In this document: positions 1-8,699 of the stretch, piece by piece
Layout: the number at the start of each line of letters is the position of its first letter
How positions within the stretch are numbered: the first letter of the stretch is position 1
Assembly (NCBI GenBank): GCA_050999295.1
Contig: JBPCPI010000084.1
Coordinates: 1 to 45,580, forward strand
DNA: 45,580 bases
Source of the DNA: JACCQS01 sp050999295
GTDB taxonomy: Bacteria > Actinomycetota > Actinomycetes > Mycobacteriales > Geodermatophilaceae
Reading direction: 5' to 3'
Notes under the pieces: generated by a model
Seen by the model: only the letters and a program-made list of their open reading frames with translations
The model's database searches: none
Told to the model about the DNA's origin: nothing
Program-made: the position numbers and the translations under genes

Positions 1-157
1 TCAGGTGGTGGGACACGATCTGCTGCGACAGCCCCAGCGCGTCCGCGATCTCGCCGACCGCGCAACGCTCTTTGCGGACGATCGACAGTATGGCGCGACG
101 GTTCGGGTCCGATAGCGCGTGGAACGTTTGATCCAGCGCGATTGCAGCGTCGTCCAT
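1..157 (-). CDS. ArsR-family HTH regulator, N-terminal part (cut by window edge)
   Basis: Small winged-helix repressor of the ArsR/SmtB type; only the first 52 codons lie in the window. The translation begins MDDAAIALDQTFHALSDPNR and continues with RRAILSIVRKERCAVGEIAD and ALGLSQQIVSHHL, which is the usual ArsR start (dimerisation helix, 'LSDPNRRAIL', then the recognition helix 'LSQ..VSHHL'). The ATG at 157 follows a strong ribosome site (GGGAGGTG, about 5 nt upstream). It is divergent from the M50-like gene with about 190 nt between them, so it may control that gene or its own. No metal-binding cysteine is visible in this part, so the ligand is unknown. The family call is firm; the role is open. 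Confidence 0.85.
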   Translation of the reverse strand, partial: MDDAAIALDQTFHALSDPNRRAILSIVRKERCAVGEIADALGLSQQIVSHHL

Positions 158-346
158 CGAGCACCTCCCGGCCTCAACCTATCACCAACAGCCGTTTGTA
201 CAAACCAAGTCGGTGGTTTGGTTTGGCCTGCGGCCGAATGGCGCTGACCCGCAACGTGTTTTGCAGTCACCGCGCTTTGAGTTTCGGCCCGATTGGGGAG
301 CCGGGCCGTAGTTTCCGACCCCTGAATTCTCCACCGTGCGGCGGGG

Positions 347-1135
347 TTGACCGCACCGCAAGACCGGTTCCCTGCAGCTCTGCACGAGACTGGTCGCGTG
401 CAGGCGGTCGAGCGGGTCTGGGTATCCATCGTGACGACCCAGCAACCCCCGCCGGCCTGGGTGGTCGCAGCAACTGCTGCCGTGGCGGTATTGCTGGTCG
501 TCGACCGTCGCCTCTGGCCACGTACCCGCCATCTGATCACGACCGCACACGAGGGTTCGCATGGCTTTGCCGCTCTGGTGACCGGCCGACGTCTGTCCGG
601 TATCCGGCTGCATTCCGACAGCTCTGGCGTTGCCGTCTCCAAGGGCCGCCCCTCCGGGCCGGGGATGGTGCTGATGCTCCTGGCCGGATATCTCGGCCCG
701 GGGTTGCTGGGACTGGGCGCCGCCGCACTGCTGGCAGCTGACTACGCCGTCGCCGTCCTGTGGTGGTTGCTGGCACTGCTGGCGGCGCTGCTCGTCCAGA
801 TCCGAAACTGGTTCGGACTGTGGTCGATCCTGGTCACCGCAGCGGTGGTCTTCGTGGTGTCGTGGTTCGCCGCCGAGCAGGTGCAGTCGGCGTTTGCCTA
901 CCTGGTGACCTGGTTCCTGTTGCTCGGCGCGCCCCGGCCGGTCATGGAACTGTACGGATCCCGACGCCGTGGACGGGCACCGAACTCCGATGCCGATCAG
1001 CTGGGTCGGCTCACCCGCTTGCCGGCCACGATCTGGGTCGGCGTCTTCTTCGTCGGAACCGTAGGCGCACTGTGCCTGGGTGGATGGTGGCTGCTCGACG
1101 GGACCATTCGCGAGATGACGGCGGGCGGCCGGTGA
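347..1135 (+). CDS. M50B-like integral membrane metalloprotease
   Basis: Membrane protein of up to 262 aa resembling the actinobacterial M50B-type peptidases. A hydrophobic N-terminal segment (about residues 36-53) is followed by TTAHEGSHG, which holds the HExxH zinc motif at about residues 68-72. Several strongly hydrophobic helices then follow (about 98-120, 123-142, 148-168, 180-195, 225-250). The second zinc ligand of M50 enzymes is not obvious, so activity is inferred. Substrate unknown; the family usually cuts within or next to the membrane. The start is uncertain: TTG at 347 keeps the longest frame, but GTG codons at about 401 and 431 are alternatives and none has a clear ribosome site. 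Divergent from the ArsR gene. Confidence 0.7.
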   Translation: MTAPQDRFPAALHETGRVQAVERVWVSIVTTQQPPPAWVVAATAAVAVLLVVDRRLWPRTRHLITTAHEGSHGFAALVTGRRLSGIRLHSDSSGVAVSKGRPSGPGMVLMLLAGYLGPGLLGLGAAALLAADYAVAVLWWLLALLAALLVQIRNWFGLWSILVTAAVVFVVSWFAAEQVQSAFAYLVTWFLLLGAPRPVMELYGSRRRGRAPNSDADQLGRLTRLPATIWVGVFFVGTVGALCLGGWWLLDGTIREMTAGGR

Positions 1136-1235
1136 TTAGTGTGATGTCACGTCAGCCGTGACCGCCGATCGACGGGAGCCGTCTGCCTGACCCGCACGCG
1201 AGTGCCGCCATGGGCGTCCCGGAGGCCAGGACCGC

Positions 1236-1255
1236 TCCCAGCACCTGAGCTGGGA
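1236..1255. terminator. Putative hairpin terminator between convergent genes
   Basis: A 7-bp perfect stem (TCCCAGC / GCTGGGA, 6-nt loop) sits between the convergent ends of the M50-like gene and the GNAT gene. There is no T run, as is common for high-GC actinobacteria. A second, smaller palindrome (GTCACG-5 nt-CGTGAC, 1146-1162) lies just after the M50-like stop. Confidence 0.4.
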
Positions 1256-1260
1256 ATGGA

Positions 1261-2052
1261 CTAGGCCGAGGCCAGGCAAGCAGTGCCCACCTGAGCGAAG
1301 CCCACCCGTTCGTAAACCCTTGCCGAGTCGTCATCGCCGGCCGAGAGGAAGACCAGCGAGCACTCCTGGCGGGCATCGGTGACCAGGGCTGCGGTGATGG
1401 CCGCGCCCAGCCCGCGCCCGCGGTAGTCCGACAGGGTGGCCACTCCGACGATCTCGGAGATGACCTCCTCCCCCACGACTACCGGATGGTGGGACCCGAC
1501 CGCGAGCAGTCGATCGCCTGACATGGCCGCCATGAGCACGCTTCGACCATCGGCGATGCGGGCTCGCAGATGGCCGACCGCGGCGGCCGAGGGATCCAGC
1601 GATGTCGGTCTGCCGGGTCCCGCGCTGTCGTCGGTCTCCGAGAATGCCTTGTCGGCAAGGTTCAGGTAGTCGGCCAGCCGTGGGTCGTCGGCACCGACCA
1701 GGAAGAGTCGTACGCCGCCGGGCAGCACCACATCCACCGGATCGGCGACGACCAGGAGCGGTCCGTCCACCGTTGACAGGCCGGACCGGGACGCGGCGCC
1801 CCGCATCGACGGCGCGGTCTCAGCCACCCACTCGAAGGCCTGCGGCACACTCAGCTGGCGCATCCGCGCGCACGTCCGTTCCACGTCGTGCGGATCGACG
1901 GTGGTCACTCCCAGACGCGGTCGCGCGTAGTAGGACCACGGTCCGGTGCCGACGAACAGGGTGAGCGACCCGATCTCTTCGATCCGTGAGTCACTGCGCG
2001 GAGCTGTGTCGTAGTACTGCTCGACCCGGTGCAGGGTTGCGCTGACGGTCAC
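1261..2052 (-). CDS. GNAT-family N-acetyltransferase
   Basis: 263-aa protein with the acetyl-CoA binding signature of GNAT enzymes in the C-terminal third. IVGVATLSDYRGRGLGAAIT (about residues 203-222) contains the R/Q-x-x-G-x-G/A pyrophosphate loop, and the typical 'SARVYERVGF' element follows near the C-terminus. The N-terminal half (about 1-140) is less conserved and could be a degenerate first GNAT-like fold or a substrate-specificity domain. GTG start at 2052, preceded by AGGGTG. Substrate cannot be told from sequence. It ends convergently with the M50-like gene. Confidence 0.8.
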   Translation of the reverse strand: MTVSATLHRVEQYYDTAPRSDSRIEEIGSLTLFVGTGPWSYYARPRLGVTTVDPHDVERTCARMRQLSVPQAFEWVAETAPSMRGAASRSGLSTVDGPLLVVADPVDVVLPGGVRLFLVGADDPRLADYLNLADKAFSETDDSAGPGRPTSLDPSAAAVGHLRARIADGRSVLMAAMSGDRLLAVGSHHPVVVGEEVISEIVGVATLSDYRGRGLGAAITAALVTDARQECSLVFLSAGDDDSARVYERVGFAQVGTACLASA

Positions 2053-2100
2053 GGTGGCACCCTAGCCGCGAGCTCGACCCAGGCTCCGGGTTCGTTCGGT

Positions 2101-2337
2101 TCAGACCGGGTGCGCCCGGTTGTGGTCCAACAAGGTGATGACGGTCAGCGATTTGAGCTGCAGCCGTAACGGGGCGGTGCGCAACCACCGCGGACAGTCG
2201 TGTGCCACCCGCCGGTAGACCTCCGCGACCAACTCGTCCTCGACCGGTGACGGACCAAGCGCCGCCCGGATCCAGCCCAGAACCAGCGCCATCGTCGCCG
2301 GGTCGGCGAGTTCCTCGACGCGGCCGGCCTCTTCCAT
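2101..2337 (-). CDS. Small helical protein of unknown function (78 aa)
   Basis: I do not recognise this protein. The 78-aa product begins MEEAGRVEELADPATMALVL and appears wholly alpha-helical and soluble, with a basic C-terminal half (WLRTAPLRLQLKSL). The frame stays open upstream across the coaA start region, but the ATG at 2337 is preferred: a well-spaced -35/-10 pair ends 6 nt before it, which suggests a leaderless transcript. It lies divergent from coaA with 123 nt between starts. Codon use is like the neighbours. Low pI and small size do not identify a family. Confidence 0.55.
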   Translation of the reverse strand: MEEAGRVEELADPATMALVLGWIRAALGPSPVEDELVAEVYRRVAHDCPRWLRTAPLRLQLKSLTVITLLDHNRAHPV

Positions 2338-2343
2338 GCGGTT

Positions 2344-2373
2344 AGTATGCGTGCGATCACATTGTGTAGCCAA
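2344..2373 (-). promoter_or_regulatory. Putative promoter for a leaderless mRNA
   Basis: On the minus strand TTGGCT (2373-2368) and CATACT (2349-2344) are separated by 18 nt. Only 6 nt separate the -10 box from the ATG at 2337, so transcription would start at or next to the A of the ATG. No ribosome site is present between them. Confidence 0.5.
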
Positions 2374-2460
2374 GGCAGCATGATCCCGTCGCGCGCGAAG
2401 CGAGCGCAGCGACAGGGTAGCGACCGCGGTTCGCGTTTGCGCAGAGCGCATCATGAGGTC

Positions 2461-3414
2461 GTGGCGGATGTGGGAAATGGGAGCCCCTCTCCGTTCGTGA
2501 GCTTCGATCGGGACAGCTGGCGCGCCCTGGCAGCGAGCACTCCGTTGCCGCTCGGACCGGAGGAGATCAGCCGGTTGCAGGGTCTTGGCGACACCGTGGA
2601 CACCGATGAGGTCGCCACCGTGTACCTCCCGCTGTCCAGGCTGCTCAATCTCTACGTCGCCACAGTGCAGGAACTCTGGTCGGCACAGTCGCGTTTCCTT
2701 GGATCGGGTGAGGCGAAAGTGCCGTTCGTCATCGCCGTGGCCGGCAGCGTTGCGGTCGGCAAGAGCACCACAGCCCGGATCCTGCAGGCACTGCTGTCGC
2801 GGTGGCCGGATCACCCGAAGGTCGAACTGGTCACGACCGATGGGTTTCTGCATTCGAACAAGACTCTCAGCGAACGCAGATTGTTACACCGCAAGGGGTT
2901 CCCCGAGTCCTACGATCGCCGCCGACTGGTGCGCTTCCTGTCGGAGGTGAAATCCGGCGCTGCGTCAGTGCACGCGCCGGTGTACTCCCATCTGCTCTAT
3001 GACGTTGTGGACGGGGTGGGAACGCCGATCGAGAACCCGGACATCCTGATCCTGGAGGGACTCAACGTTCTCCAGTCCGGCGCCCAGGCCGATGGTCGGT
3101 TGCCGGGGATCTTCCTGTCGGACTTCTTCGACTTCTCGGTCTTTGTTGACGCCGCCGAGAGTGACATCCGGCGCTGGTACGTCGAGCGCTTTCTCACCTT
3201 GTGCTCGACCGCATTCCAGGACGAGAAGTCCTACTTCCACCAATACGCCCGACTCAGCGAAGCCGAGGCAGTGGCAACGGCGGAGACAATCTGGGCTGGG
3301 ATCAACGCCCCCAACCTCGTCCAGAACATCGCCCCCACCCGATCACGCGCGAAACTGATCTTGCACAAGGATGCCGACCACTCGGTACGAAAGGTGCAGC
3401 TACGCAAGATTTGA
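2461..3414 (+). CDS. coaA: Type I pantothenate kinase
   Basis: Phosphorylates pantothenate to 4'-phosphopantothenate, the first and controlling step of coenzyme A synthesis, in the cytoplasm. The 317-aa product aligns along its whole length with mycobacterial CoaA: AGSVAVGKSTTARILQALL is the P-loop (about residues 94-112), then VTTDGFL, HRKGFPESYDRR and PDILILEGLNVLQ, ending in KDADHSVRKVQLRKI. The frame is open further upstream (to 2347), but that extension is low-complexity and carries a GCGAGCGCAGCGA-type repeat; the GTG at 2461 gives the family's usual length (about 312 aa). A GAGG lies just upstream at close spacing. Convergent with the Eis-like gene, with only 7 nt between stops. Confidence 0.95.
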   Translation: MADVGNGSPSPFVSFDRDSWRALAASTPLPLGPEEISRLQGLGDTVDTDEVATVYLPLSRLLNLYVATVQELWSAQSRFLGSGEAKVPFVIAVAGSVAVGKSTTARILQALLSRWPDHPKVELVTTDGFLHSNKTLSERRLLHRKGFPESYDRRRLVRFLSEVKSGAASVHAPVYSHLLYDVVDGVGTPIENPDILILEGLNVLQSGAQADGRLPGIFLSDFFDFSVFVDAAESDIRRWYVERFLTLCSTAFQDEKSYFHQYARLSEAEAVATAETIWAGINAPNLVQNIAPTRSRAKLILHKDADHSVRKVQLRKI

Positions 3415-3421
3415 GTAAGTT

Positions 3422-4645
3422 TCAGAACCAGGTGCTGCACCACGGGGGTGCCGAGGTCGAGAACATGGCGTCGGCAGTATCCAGGGCGCCGGCGCGGTCC
3501 TCCCGAGCCCGGCCCGCTCTCGCGAGTTGTCGCAGTGAGTAGCCGCCCAACAGAATGGCGCCTAGGGTGTCCACCGGCATGCTGACGTCGGCGCAACGGC
3601 TGCTCGCACTGCACTGTGCACCGTCGGGGCCACCGCTTAGTTCGTAGTTCCCTCCGGCCAGGCCCTGCGGATCCGTGATCGCCAGGACCAGGGTCCCCTC
3701 GACCCGGTACCGGCGGGCAGACAGGGCTGCCGGAACGTCGAGCACGCGGCACCAGAGGAAGTCGTGACGTTTCTCGGCTCGGGCGCGGCGGGGATCGTCG
3801 AGTAGCCAAGGCAGAACGTCATCTACCGAGCGGTCCGCAATCTTGACCTGGGTGACCAGGTCAAGGGAGAGCAAGTAGCTCCACAGTGCGATGTCGGCAT
3901 CGATGTCGGCACTGATCAGCGAGTCGACGGTCACGGTGGCGGCCGGCAGCATGCCCTCCCAGGTGGTCTCGACCCGATAGCGCAGAGCCCCGGTGACGAC
4001 CTGGTTTGCGTCCCGGACGAGCAGGTAAAAGGCCGGGGGCACTTCCGGTTTCGTGGGTAGCTGCAGGATGCCGAGGTCGAGGTCCCAGAACCAGTCCGGC
4101 CGGCTGATCTCGCCGGCCTGATGCCGGCGCGTCCGGTCATAGACTTTGGCGGCGGCCTCGCGGAACTCGGTTCGGTCCACGAGTTCCCCATCGGCCGAGA
4201 GAGATCCGATGACGCGGGCTCGGCGCGTATCGAGAGTGAAGCTCTGCGACTCCGTTGCCGGCCCGTAGCCCCAACGGCCATAGATCGGCCACTCGGCGGC
4301 GATCAGGATGCCGACCGACTCTCCCCGCTCCTGGGAGGCTTCCAGATCGCCCAGCACCAGGCGGCTGGCCAGGCCATGACGGCGGTGCGTCGCCGTGGTG
4401 GTGACCTGGGTGACTGCCGCGACTGGGATCTGGTTCCCGCCAGGGAGGGTCAACTCGACCGGGAAGCTCCGCAAGGTGGCCACGATCTTCGTGCCCACGA
4501 ATGCCCCCCACGTACGCTCGAGTGGCATGAACGGGCGACGCAGTTCGGAATCATCGGTCTCGGCGGGGTTGAGGAAGCCGCGGCGTACGGCCACGCTCCA
4601 GGGGTGCAACTCGGATGCGGTGATCGTCCTGACGTCGGCAATCAT
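3422..4645 (-). CDS. Eis-like GNAT acetyltransferase
   Basis: 407-aa member of the Eis family: a tandem GNAT core with a C-terminal SCP2-like domain. Family members acetylate amines, including lysines and, in mycobacteria, aminoglycosides. Visible features are the acetyl-CoA loop RRHGLASRL (about 88-96) and the conserved EWPIYGRWGYGPA (about 118-130), whose Tyr is the family's general acid. The protein ends in a phenylalanine; in mycobacterial Eis the C-terminal Phe carboxylate is the catalytic base, so both catalytic elements are retained. ATG start at 4645. Divergent from the DUF5999 gene across a 268-nt gap. Natural substrate unknown; resistance function is not implied by sequence alone. 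Confidence 0.85.
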   Translation of the reverse strand: MIADVRTITASELHPWSVAVRRGFLNPAETDDSELRRPFMPLERTWGAFVGTKIVATLRSFPVELTLPGGNQIPVAAVTQVTTTATHRRHGLASRLVLGDLEASQERGESVGILIAAEWPIYGRWGYGPATESQSFTLDTRRARVIGSLSADGELVDRTEFREAAAKVYDRTRRHQAGEISRPDWFWDLDLGILQLPTKPEVPPAFYLLVRDANQVVTGALRYRVETTWEGMLPAATVTVDSLISADIDADIALWSYLLSLDLVTQVKIADRSVDDVLPWLLDDPRRARAEKRHDFLWCRVLDVPAALSARRYRVEGTLVLAITDPQGLAGGNYELSGGPDGAQCSASSRCADVSMPVDTLGAILLGGYSLRQLARAGRAREDRAGALDTADAMFSTSAPPWCSTWF

Positions 4646-4913
4646 GGGTCGAGCCTAGAAGTCACTATTGTCGGCATGGCTCGTTGGCCAGGCTGAGCAT
4701 CTCGCTGGGTGGAACCGATTCGATTCCTCCGCAGTCGAAGTGGTGTAGGTCGGAGTTCTTGCAGCTTTCCCGTGATCAGATCGTTGTGCACATAGACCGC
4801 CTGGACGGTTGCGACACACGTTCCTCACCTAGGCTGAGTGGAGCACCACCTGCGTCACACTGTGTTTGCGGCTTCCCCGCCGGCACGTACCGCACGAGTC
4901 AAAGTAGGAAAGA

Positions 4914-5123
4914 GTGAGTAAGACGAACTCGATGTGTACCCACCAGCCGTGCTGCCCCTCCGCGGACAGCGCCGGCCGTGATGCCGCCCACGTCGTGCAC
5001 AGTCATCCCGAACAGGGGTGGAGCCTGTTGTGCAACGGGGTAGTCCTCTTCGACGACAACGGCGAAATCCTGCCCAACGGCCGGGTCATCTCCTCCCGTC
5101 GTCCACAGCCCGCCTCGGTTTAG
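4914..5123 (+). CDS. DUF5999 family protein
   Basis: 69-aa protein of a small actinobacterial family (DUF5999) with no known function. Hallmarks are MCTHQPCCPSA near the N-terminus (clustered Cys/His that could bind a metal) and the almost invariant HSHPEQGWSLLCNGVVLFDD, followed by a 'GEILPNGR' turn. GTG at 4914 is chosen because AGGAA lies 3 nt upstream; the ATG at 4932 has no ribosome site but would still keep the Cys motif. In the 268 nt upstream (4646-4913) I see only a weak TTGCGA/TAGGCT pair (4809-4835, 15-nt spacer). Convergent with gcvP. Confidence 0.85.
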   Translation: MSKTNSMCTHQPCCPSADSAGRDAAHVVHSHPEQGWSLLCNGVVLFDDNGEILPNGRVISSRRPQPASV

Positions 5124-5215
5124 TACGCCGCCGTTCCACCGCATCCCACCGACACCCGCCCGGTATCTATCTAGGGCAGCGCTGACCTGGCCCCCGCGCG
5201 TCCTGCGCAGCAAGG

Positions 5216-8107
5216 TCAGTCGGCGTAGTCCGAAACCGGCGGGCAGCTGCACACCAGGTGCCGGTCGCCGTAGGCGCCATCGATGCGGCGCACCGGGCTG
5301 AGGTATCCCCGCCCGATCAGCGATGCCACCGGATACACCGCTGAGGTCCGATCGTAGGGATGCGCCCAGTCCCCCGTGAGCATCTTGAGCGTGTGCGGAG
5401 CCTGACGCAGTGGGTTGTCCCCCAAGTCCCGCTCCCCTGCTTCGACGGCGCTGATCTCCTCGCGGATGGCCAGCATCGCGTCGGCGAAGCGATCCAGTTC
5501 GCCCAGATCTTCACTCTCGGTCGGCTCGACCATCAGCGTCCCGGCGACCGGAAAGCTCATCGTAGGGGCGTGGAAGCCGTAGTCGATCAGCCGCTTGGCG
5601 ATGTCGTCCACGGTCACCCCGGATGCCTTGGTGAGCGGCCGGATGTCGAGGATGCACTCGTGAGCGACGAGGCCATCCTTTCCGGCGTACAGGATCGGGT
5701 AATGCTCCCGCAGCCGAGTGGCGATGTAGTTGGCGGCCAGGATGGCGCTCTGCGTCGCTCGACGGAGGCCATCCGGCCCCATCAACCGGATGTAGGCCCA
5801 TGAGATCGGCAGGATTCCGGCCGACCCCCATGGCGCGGCCGCGACCGGACCCGGGCTGGTCGTCGGCCCAGCGGCGGCCACCAAAGGGTGATTGGGCAGG
5901 AACGGGACCAGGTGTTCCCGTACGCCGATCGGACCCACGCCCGGACCGCCGCCCCCGTGCGGGATGCAGAAGGTCTTGTGCAGATTCAGGTGGCTGACAT
6001 CGGATCCGAACCGGCCCGGCTTGGCCAGGCCGATCAGTGCGTTGAGGTTGGCTCCGTCGACGAAGACCTGGCCGCCGGCCTCATGCACAGCCGCGCAGAT
6101 GTCGGTGATCGCCGCCTCGAAGACACCGTGCGTGGACGGGTAGGTGATCATGATGGCGGCCAACGTGTCCCGATGCGCCTGGACCTTGGCCTTCAGGTCC
6201 TCGAGGTCGACGTTGCCCTGAGCATCGCAAGCCACCACCACGACCTTCATGCCGGCCATGACGGCACTGGCCGCGTTCGTGCCGTGCGCCGACGACGGGA
6301 TCAGGCAGACCACGCGCTGCTGCTCGCCGTTGGAGTCGTGATAAGCGCGAATTGCCAGCAGCCCGGCGAATTCGCCCTGCGCCCCGGAGTTCGGTTGAAC
6401 GCTGACGGCGCAATAGCCGGTGATCTCGGCCAGATCTGAGCACAGTTCGGTGATCAGCTGCTGATAGCCGGCGATCTGATCGGCCGGGGCGAAGGGATGT
6501 ATCCCGGCGTACTCCGGCCAGGTGATCGCCTCCATCTCAGCTGCGGCATTCAGCTTCATCGTGCAGGAGCCAAGCGGGATCATCGTGCGGTCGAGGGCCA
6601 GATCCTTGTCCGAGAGGGAGCGCATGTAGCGCAGCAGCGCCGTCTCGGACCGGTAGGAGGAGAAGACCGGGTGCGTGAGGTACGACGACGTGCGCCGGAG
6701 CTGCTGGGGAATCAGATCGAGGCCGACGTCAGCCTCCGCTGCATGTGAGATGTCCACTGTGGAGGCACCGAACGCCTTTGCCACGCCGGCGATGTGCGCG
6801 GCCGAAGTCCTTTCGTCACATGAGATCCCCACATGATCGGCATCAATCCGCCGAAGATTGACCCCTTGCTCCAGAGCAGCCGACAGGATCTCGTCCGCGC
6901 GCCCGTCGACTCGGACGGTGAGCGTGTCGAAGAACGGTGTCTCGGCAACCTGAGCGCCGTTCTCGCGCAGCACTCGGGCGAGTGTTGCCGCGTGTCCGTG
7001 GACCTGGCGGGCGATCGCGGCAAGGCCCTCCGGTCCGTGATAGACGGCATACATCGAGGCGATGACGGCCAGCAGCACCTGGGCGGTGCAGATGTTTGAC
7101 GTCGCCTTCTCCCGCCGGATGTGCTGCTCGCGGGTCTGCAGCGCGAGGCGGTAGGCGGGGTCGCCATCGGCGTCAACGGACAACCCGACCAGGCGCCCGG
7201 GCAGCTGGCGGGCCATCCGCTCCCGAATGGCCATGTACCCGGCGTGCGGACCACCGAAGCCCAGCGGAATGCCGAACCGCTGGGTGGTCCCGACCACGAC
7301 GTCAACGTCTATCTCACCGGGCGGGCGCAGCAGGGCGAGGGCAAGCAGGTCAGCGGCTGCGACCGCGACCATCCCCCGCTCGTGCGCCGCAGCGACCAGG
7401 GCGCCATGATCGGTGACCGCACCGCCGGCGCCGGGATACTGCACCAGGAGGCCGAAGAAATCCCCATGCGGCAGACCGTTGCTCAGGTCTGTCACGACGA
7501 CATCCAGACCGAGTGGTCGCGCCCGGGTTTGGATGACTGCCAGGGTCTGCGGGAAGACATCCTCGTCGACCAGGAAGGCGGCACCGGACGCGGCCTTCGA
7601 TACGCGCCGCGCCAGCGTCATCGCCTCGGCCGCGGCGGTGGCTTCGTCAAGCAGCGAGGCGTTGGCGACCTCGAGCCCGGTGAGGTCGGCGACTATGGTC
7701 TGAAAATTCAGCAATGCCTCTAGCCGGCCCTGGCTGATCTCCGGCTGGTAGGGCGTGTAGGCGGTGTACCAGGCGGGGCTTTCAAGTACGCGCCGGGTGA
7801 TGACTGCGGGGGTGTAGTTGTCGTAGTAGCCCAGCCCGATCATCGAGGTGTGCACCTGATTCTTAGCACCCATTGTGCGCAGCGCGCTCAGTACGTCGAC
7901 CTCGGAGCGCGCGGCGGGAAGGGACAACGGCTCGGCACCGACGATCGCTGCGGGTACGGCGGCATCGGTGAGCGCGTCCAGGCTCTCATATCCGACCGTC
8001 GCCAACATGCGTTGGATGTCGTCGGGTCGGGGGCCGATGTGTCGGTCGGCGAAGGTCGTTGCCGGTGGCCGGTTGTGCGGGGATGCGGAGATCAGCACCC
8101 GAGTCAA
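5216..8107 (-). CDS. gcvP: Glycine dehydrogenase (aminomethyl-transferring), P protein
   Basis: PLP enzyme that decarboxylates glycine and passes the aminomethyl group to the lipoyl arm of GcvH. The 963-aa length is that of the single-chain (alpha+beta fused) form. The N-terminal half starts at FADRHIGPRPDDIQRML and contains SMIGLGYYDNYTPAV. The C-terminal half carries the PLP-lysine motif HLNLHKTFCIPHGGGGPGVG and PLGSCTMKLNA. The start is unclear: TTG at 8107 or GTG at 8098, neither with a good ribosome site; the conserved 'RHIGP' begins about 20 residues in either way. gcvH lies 4.3 kb away on the same strand; gcvT is not in the window. In M. tuberculosis gcvB follows the MerR gene directly; here a plus-strand pair is inserted between them. 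Confidence 0.97.
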   Translation of the reverse strand: MTRVLISASPHNRPPATTFADRHIGPRPDDIQRMLATVGYESLDALTDAAVPAAIVGAEPLSLPAARSEVDVLSALRTMGAKNQVHTSMIGLGYYDNYTPAVITRRVLESPAWYTAYTPYQPEISQGRLEALLNFQTIVADLTGLEVANASLLDEATAAAEAMTLARRVSKAASGAAFLVDEDVFPQTLAVIQTRARPLGLDVVVTDLSNGLPHGDFFGLLVQYPGAGGAVTDHGALVAAAHERGMVAVAAADLLALALLRPPGEIDVDVVVGTTQRFGIPLGFGGPHAGYMAIRERMARQLPGRLVGLSVDADGDPAYRLALQTREQHIRREKATSNICTAQVLLAVIASMYAVYHGPEGLAAIARQVHGHAATLARVLRENGAQVAETPFFDTLTVRVDGRADEILSAALEQGVNLRRIDADHVGISCDERTSAAHIAGVAKAFGASTVDISHAAEADVGLDLIPQQLRRTSSYLTHPVFSSYRSETALLRYMRSLSDKDLALDRTMIPLGSCTMKLNAAAEMEAITWPEYAGIHPFAPADQIAGYQQLITELCSDLAEITGYCAVSVQPNSGAQGEFAGLLAIRAYHDSNGEQQRVVCLIPSSAHGTNAASAVMAGMKVVVVACDAQGNVDLEDLKAKVQAHRDTLAAIMITYPSTHGVFEAAITDICAAVHEAGGQVFVDGANLNALIGLAKPGRFGSDVSHLNLHKTFCIPHGGGGPGVGPIGVREHLVPFLPNHPLVAAAGPTTSPGPVAAAPWGSAGILPISWAYIRLMGPDGLRRATQSAILAANYIATRLREHYPILYAGKDGLVAHECILDIRPLTKASGVTVDDIAKRLIDYGFHAPTMSFPVAGTLMVEPTESEDLGELDRFADAMLAIREEISAVEAGERDLGDNPLRQAPHTLKMLTGDWAHPYDRTSAVYPVASLIGRGYLSPVRRIDGAYGDRHLVCSCPPVSDYAD

Positions 8108-8180
8108 GTTACCAGCGTGGGTCAGCTTTGGTTCATTGTCGGAACCGCCCTATTCTGGCACTGGAATAACGCACCTGACC

Positions 8181-8699
8181 TTGACGCCTACCGAACTCGT
8201 CGTGCTCGGACTCGTCATCGAGCACCCGTGCCATGGCTACGACCTCGACCGCACCATTGCCGAGCGCGGCATTCGGCAATGGGCAGATGTGGCGTTCTCA
8301 TCGATCTACTACGTACTCGGCAAGCTCGAAACGCGCGGGCTCGTGCGATCCGAGCATGGGGACGGCCCGAAGTCGCGCCGGGTCTACTCCGCGGCGGATG
8401 AGGGGCGGACGGCGGCCACGAACGCCGCGGCCGGCATGCTCAGCAACGCTGCCCCAGCCTTCTGACCGTTCGTCGTCGGCCTGGCAAACGTCGGCCTCGT
8501 CGATCCCGGGAGGTTCCGTGCACTTCTGCACGCCCGCATCCAGGCGCTCTCCGAGCAGGTCGCCGGCATCGAGGCCGCCCGCGACGCGCAGGGCGACCTT
8601 CCGCCCGCCGCACGGCTCGTTTTCTCGTACACGCTCGCAACCCTCGTCGCGGAACGCGACTGGCTGACCACCCTCGAATCAAGAGACGCCCGCCCGTGA
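8181..8699 (+). pseudogene. PadR-family regulator broken by an in-frame TGA
   Basis: The first part (8181-8465) encodes a winged helix of the PadR type: LTPTELVVLGLVIEHPCHGY followed by SSIYYVLGKLETRGLV and a wing. A TGA at 8463-8465 stops it after 94 codons. Reading through that codon in the same frame gives PFVVGLANVGLVDPGRFRAL and then LLHARIQALSEQVAGIEAAR, the expected PadR C-terminal dimerisation coiled coil, to a second TGA at 8697-8699. A single substitution (for example CGA to TGA) explains this; no frameshift is needed. A truncated but DNA-binding protein, or stop readthrough, remains possible. No ATG is near; TTG at 8181 is the likeliest start, with CTG at 8175 and upstream GTGs as alternatives. 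The second TGA overlaps the GTG of the GyrI-like gene, so the two form one unit. Confidence 0.75.

Noticed and set aside
2101..2853. Extension of the 78-aa gene to a 250-codon frame
   Set aside because: The extra part is antisense to coaA and has no family features; the ATG at 2337 has a promoter in the right place.
4646..4913. Possible small plus-strand gene in the Eis/DUF5999 gap
   Set aside because: A 77-codon frame exists but has no ribosome site, no family similarity I can see, and overlaps the DUF5999 start; the gap is better explained as divergent promoter space.
8108..8180. Possible glycine riboswitch upstream of gcvP
   Set aside because: Only 73 nt separate gcvP from the PadR start and no tandem aptamer core is visible; the known tandem motif needs about 150 nt or more.
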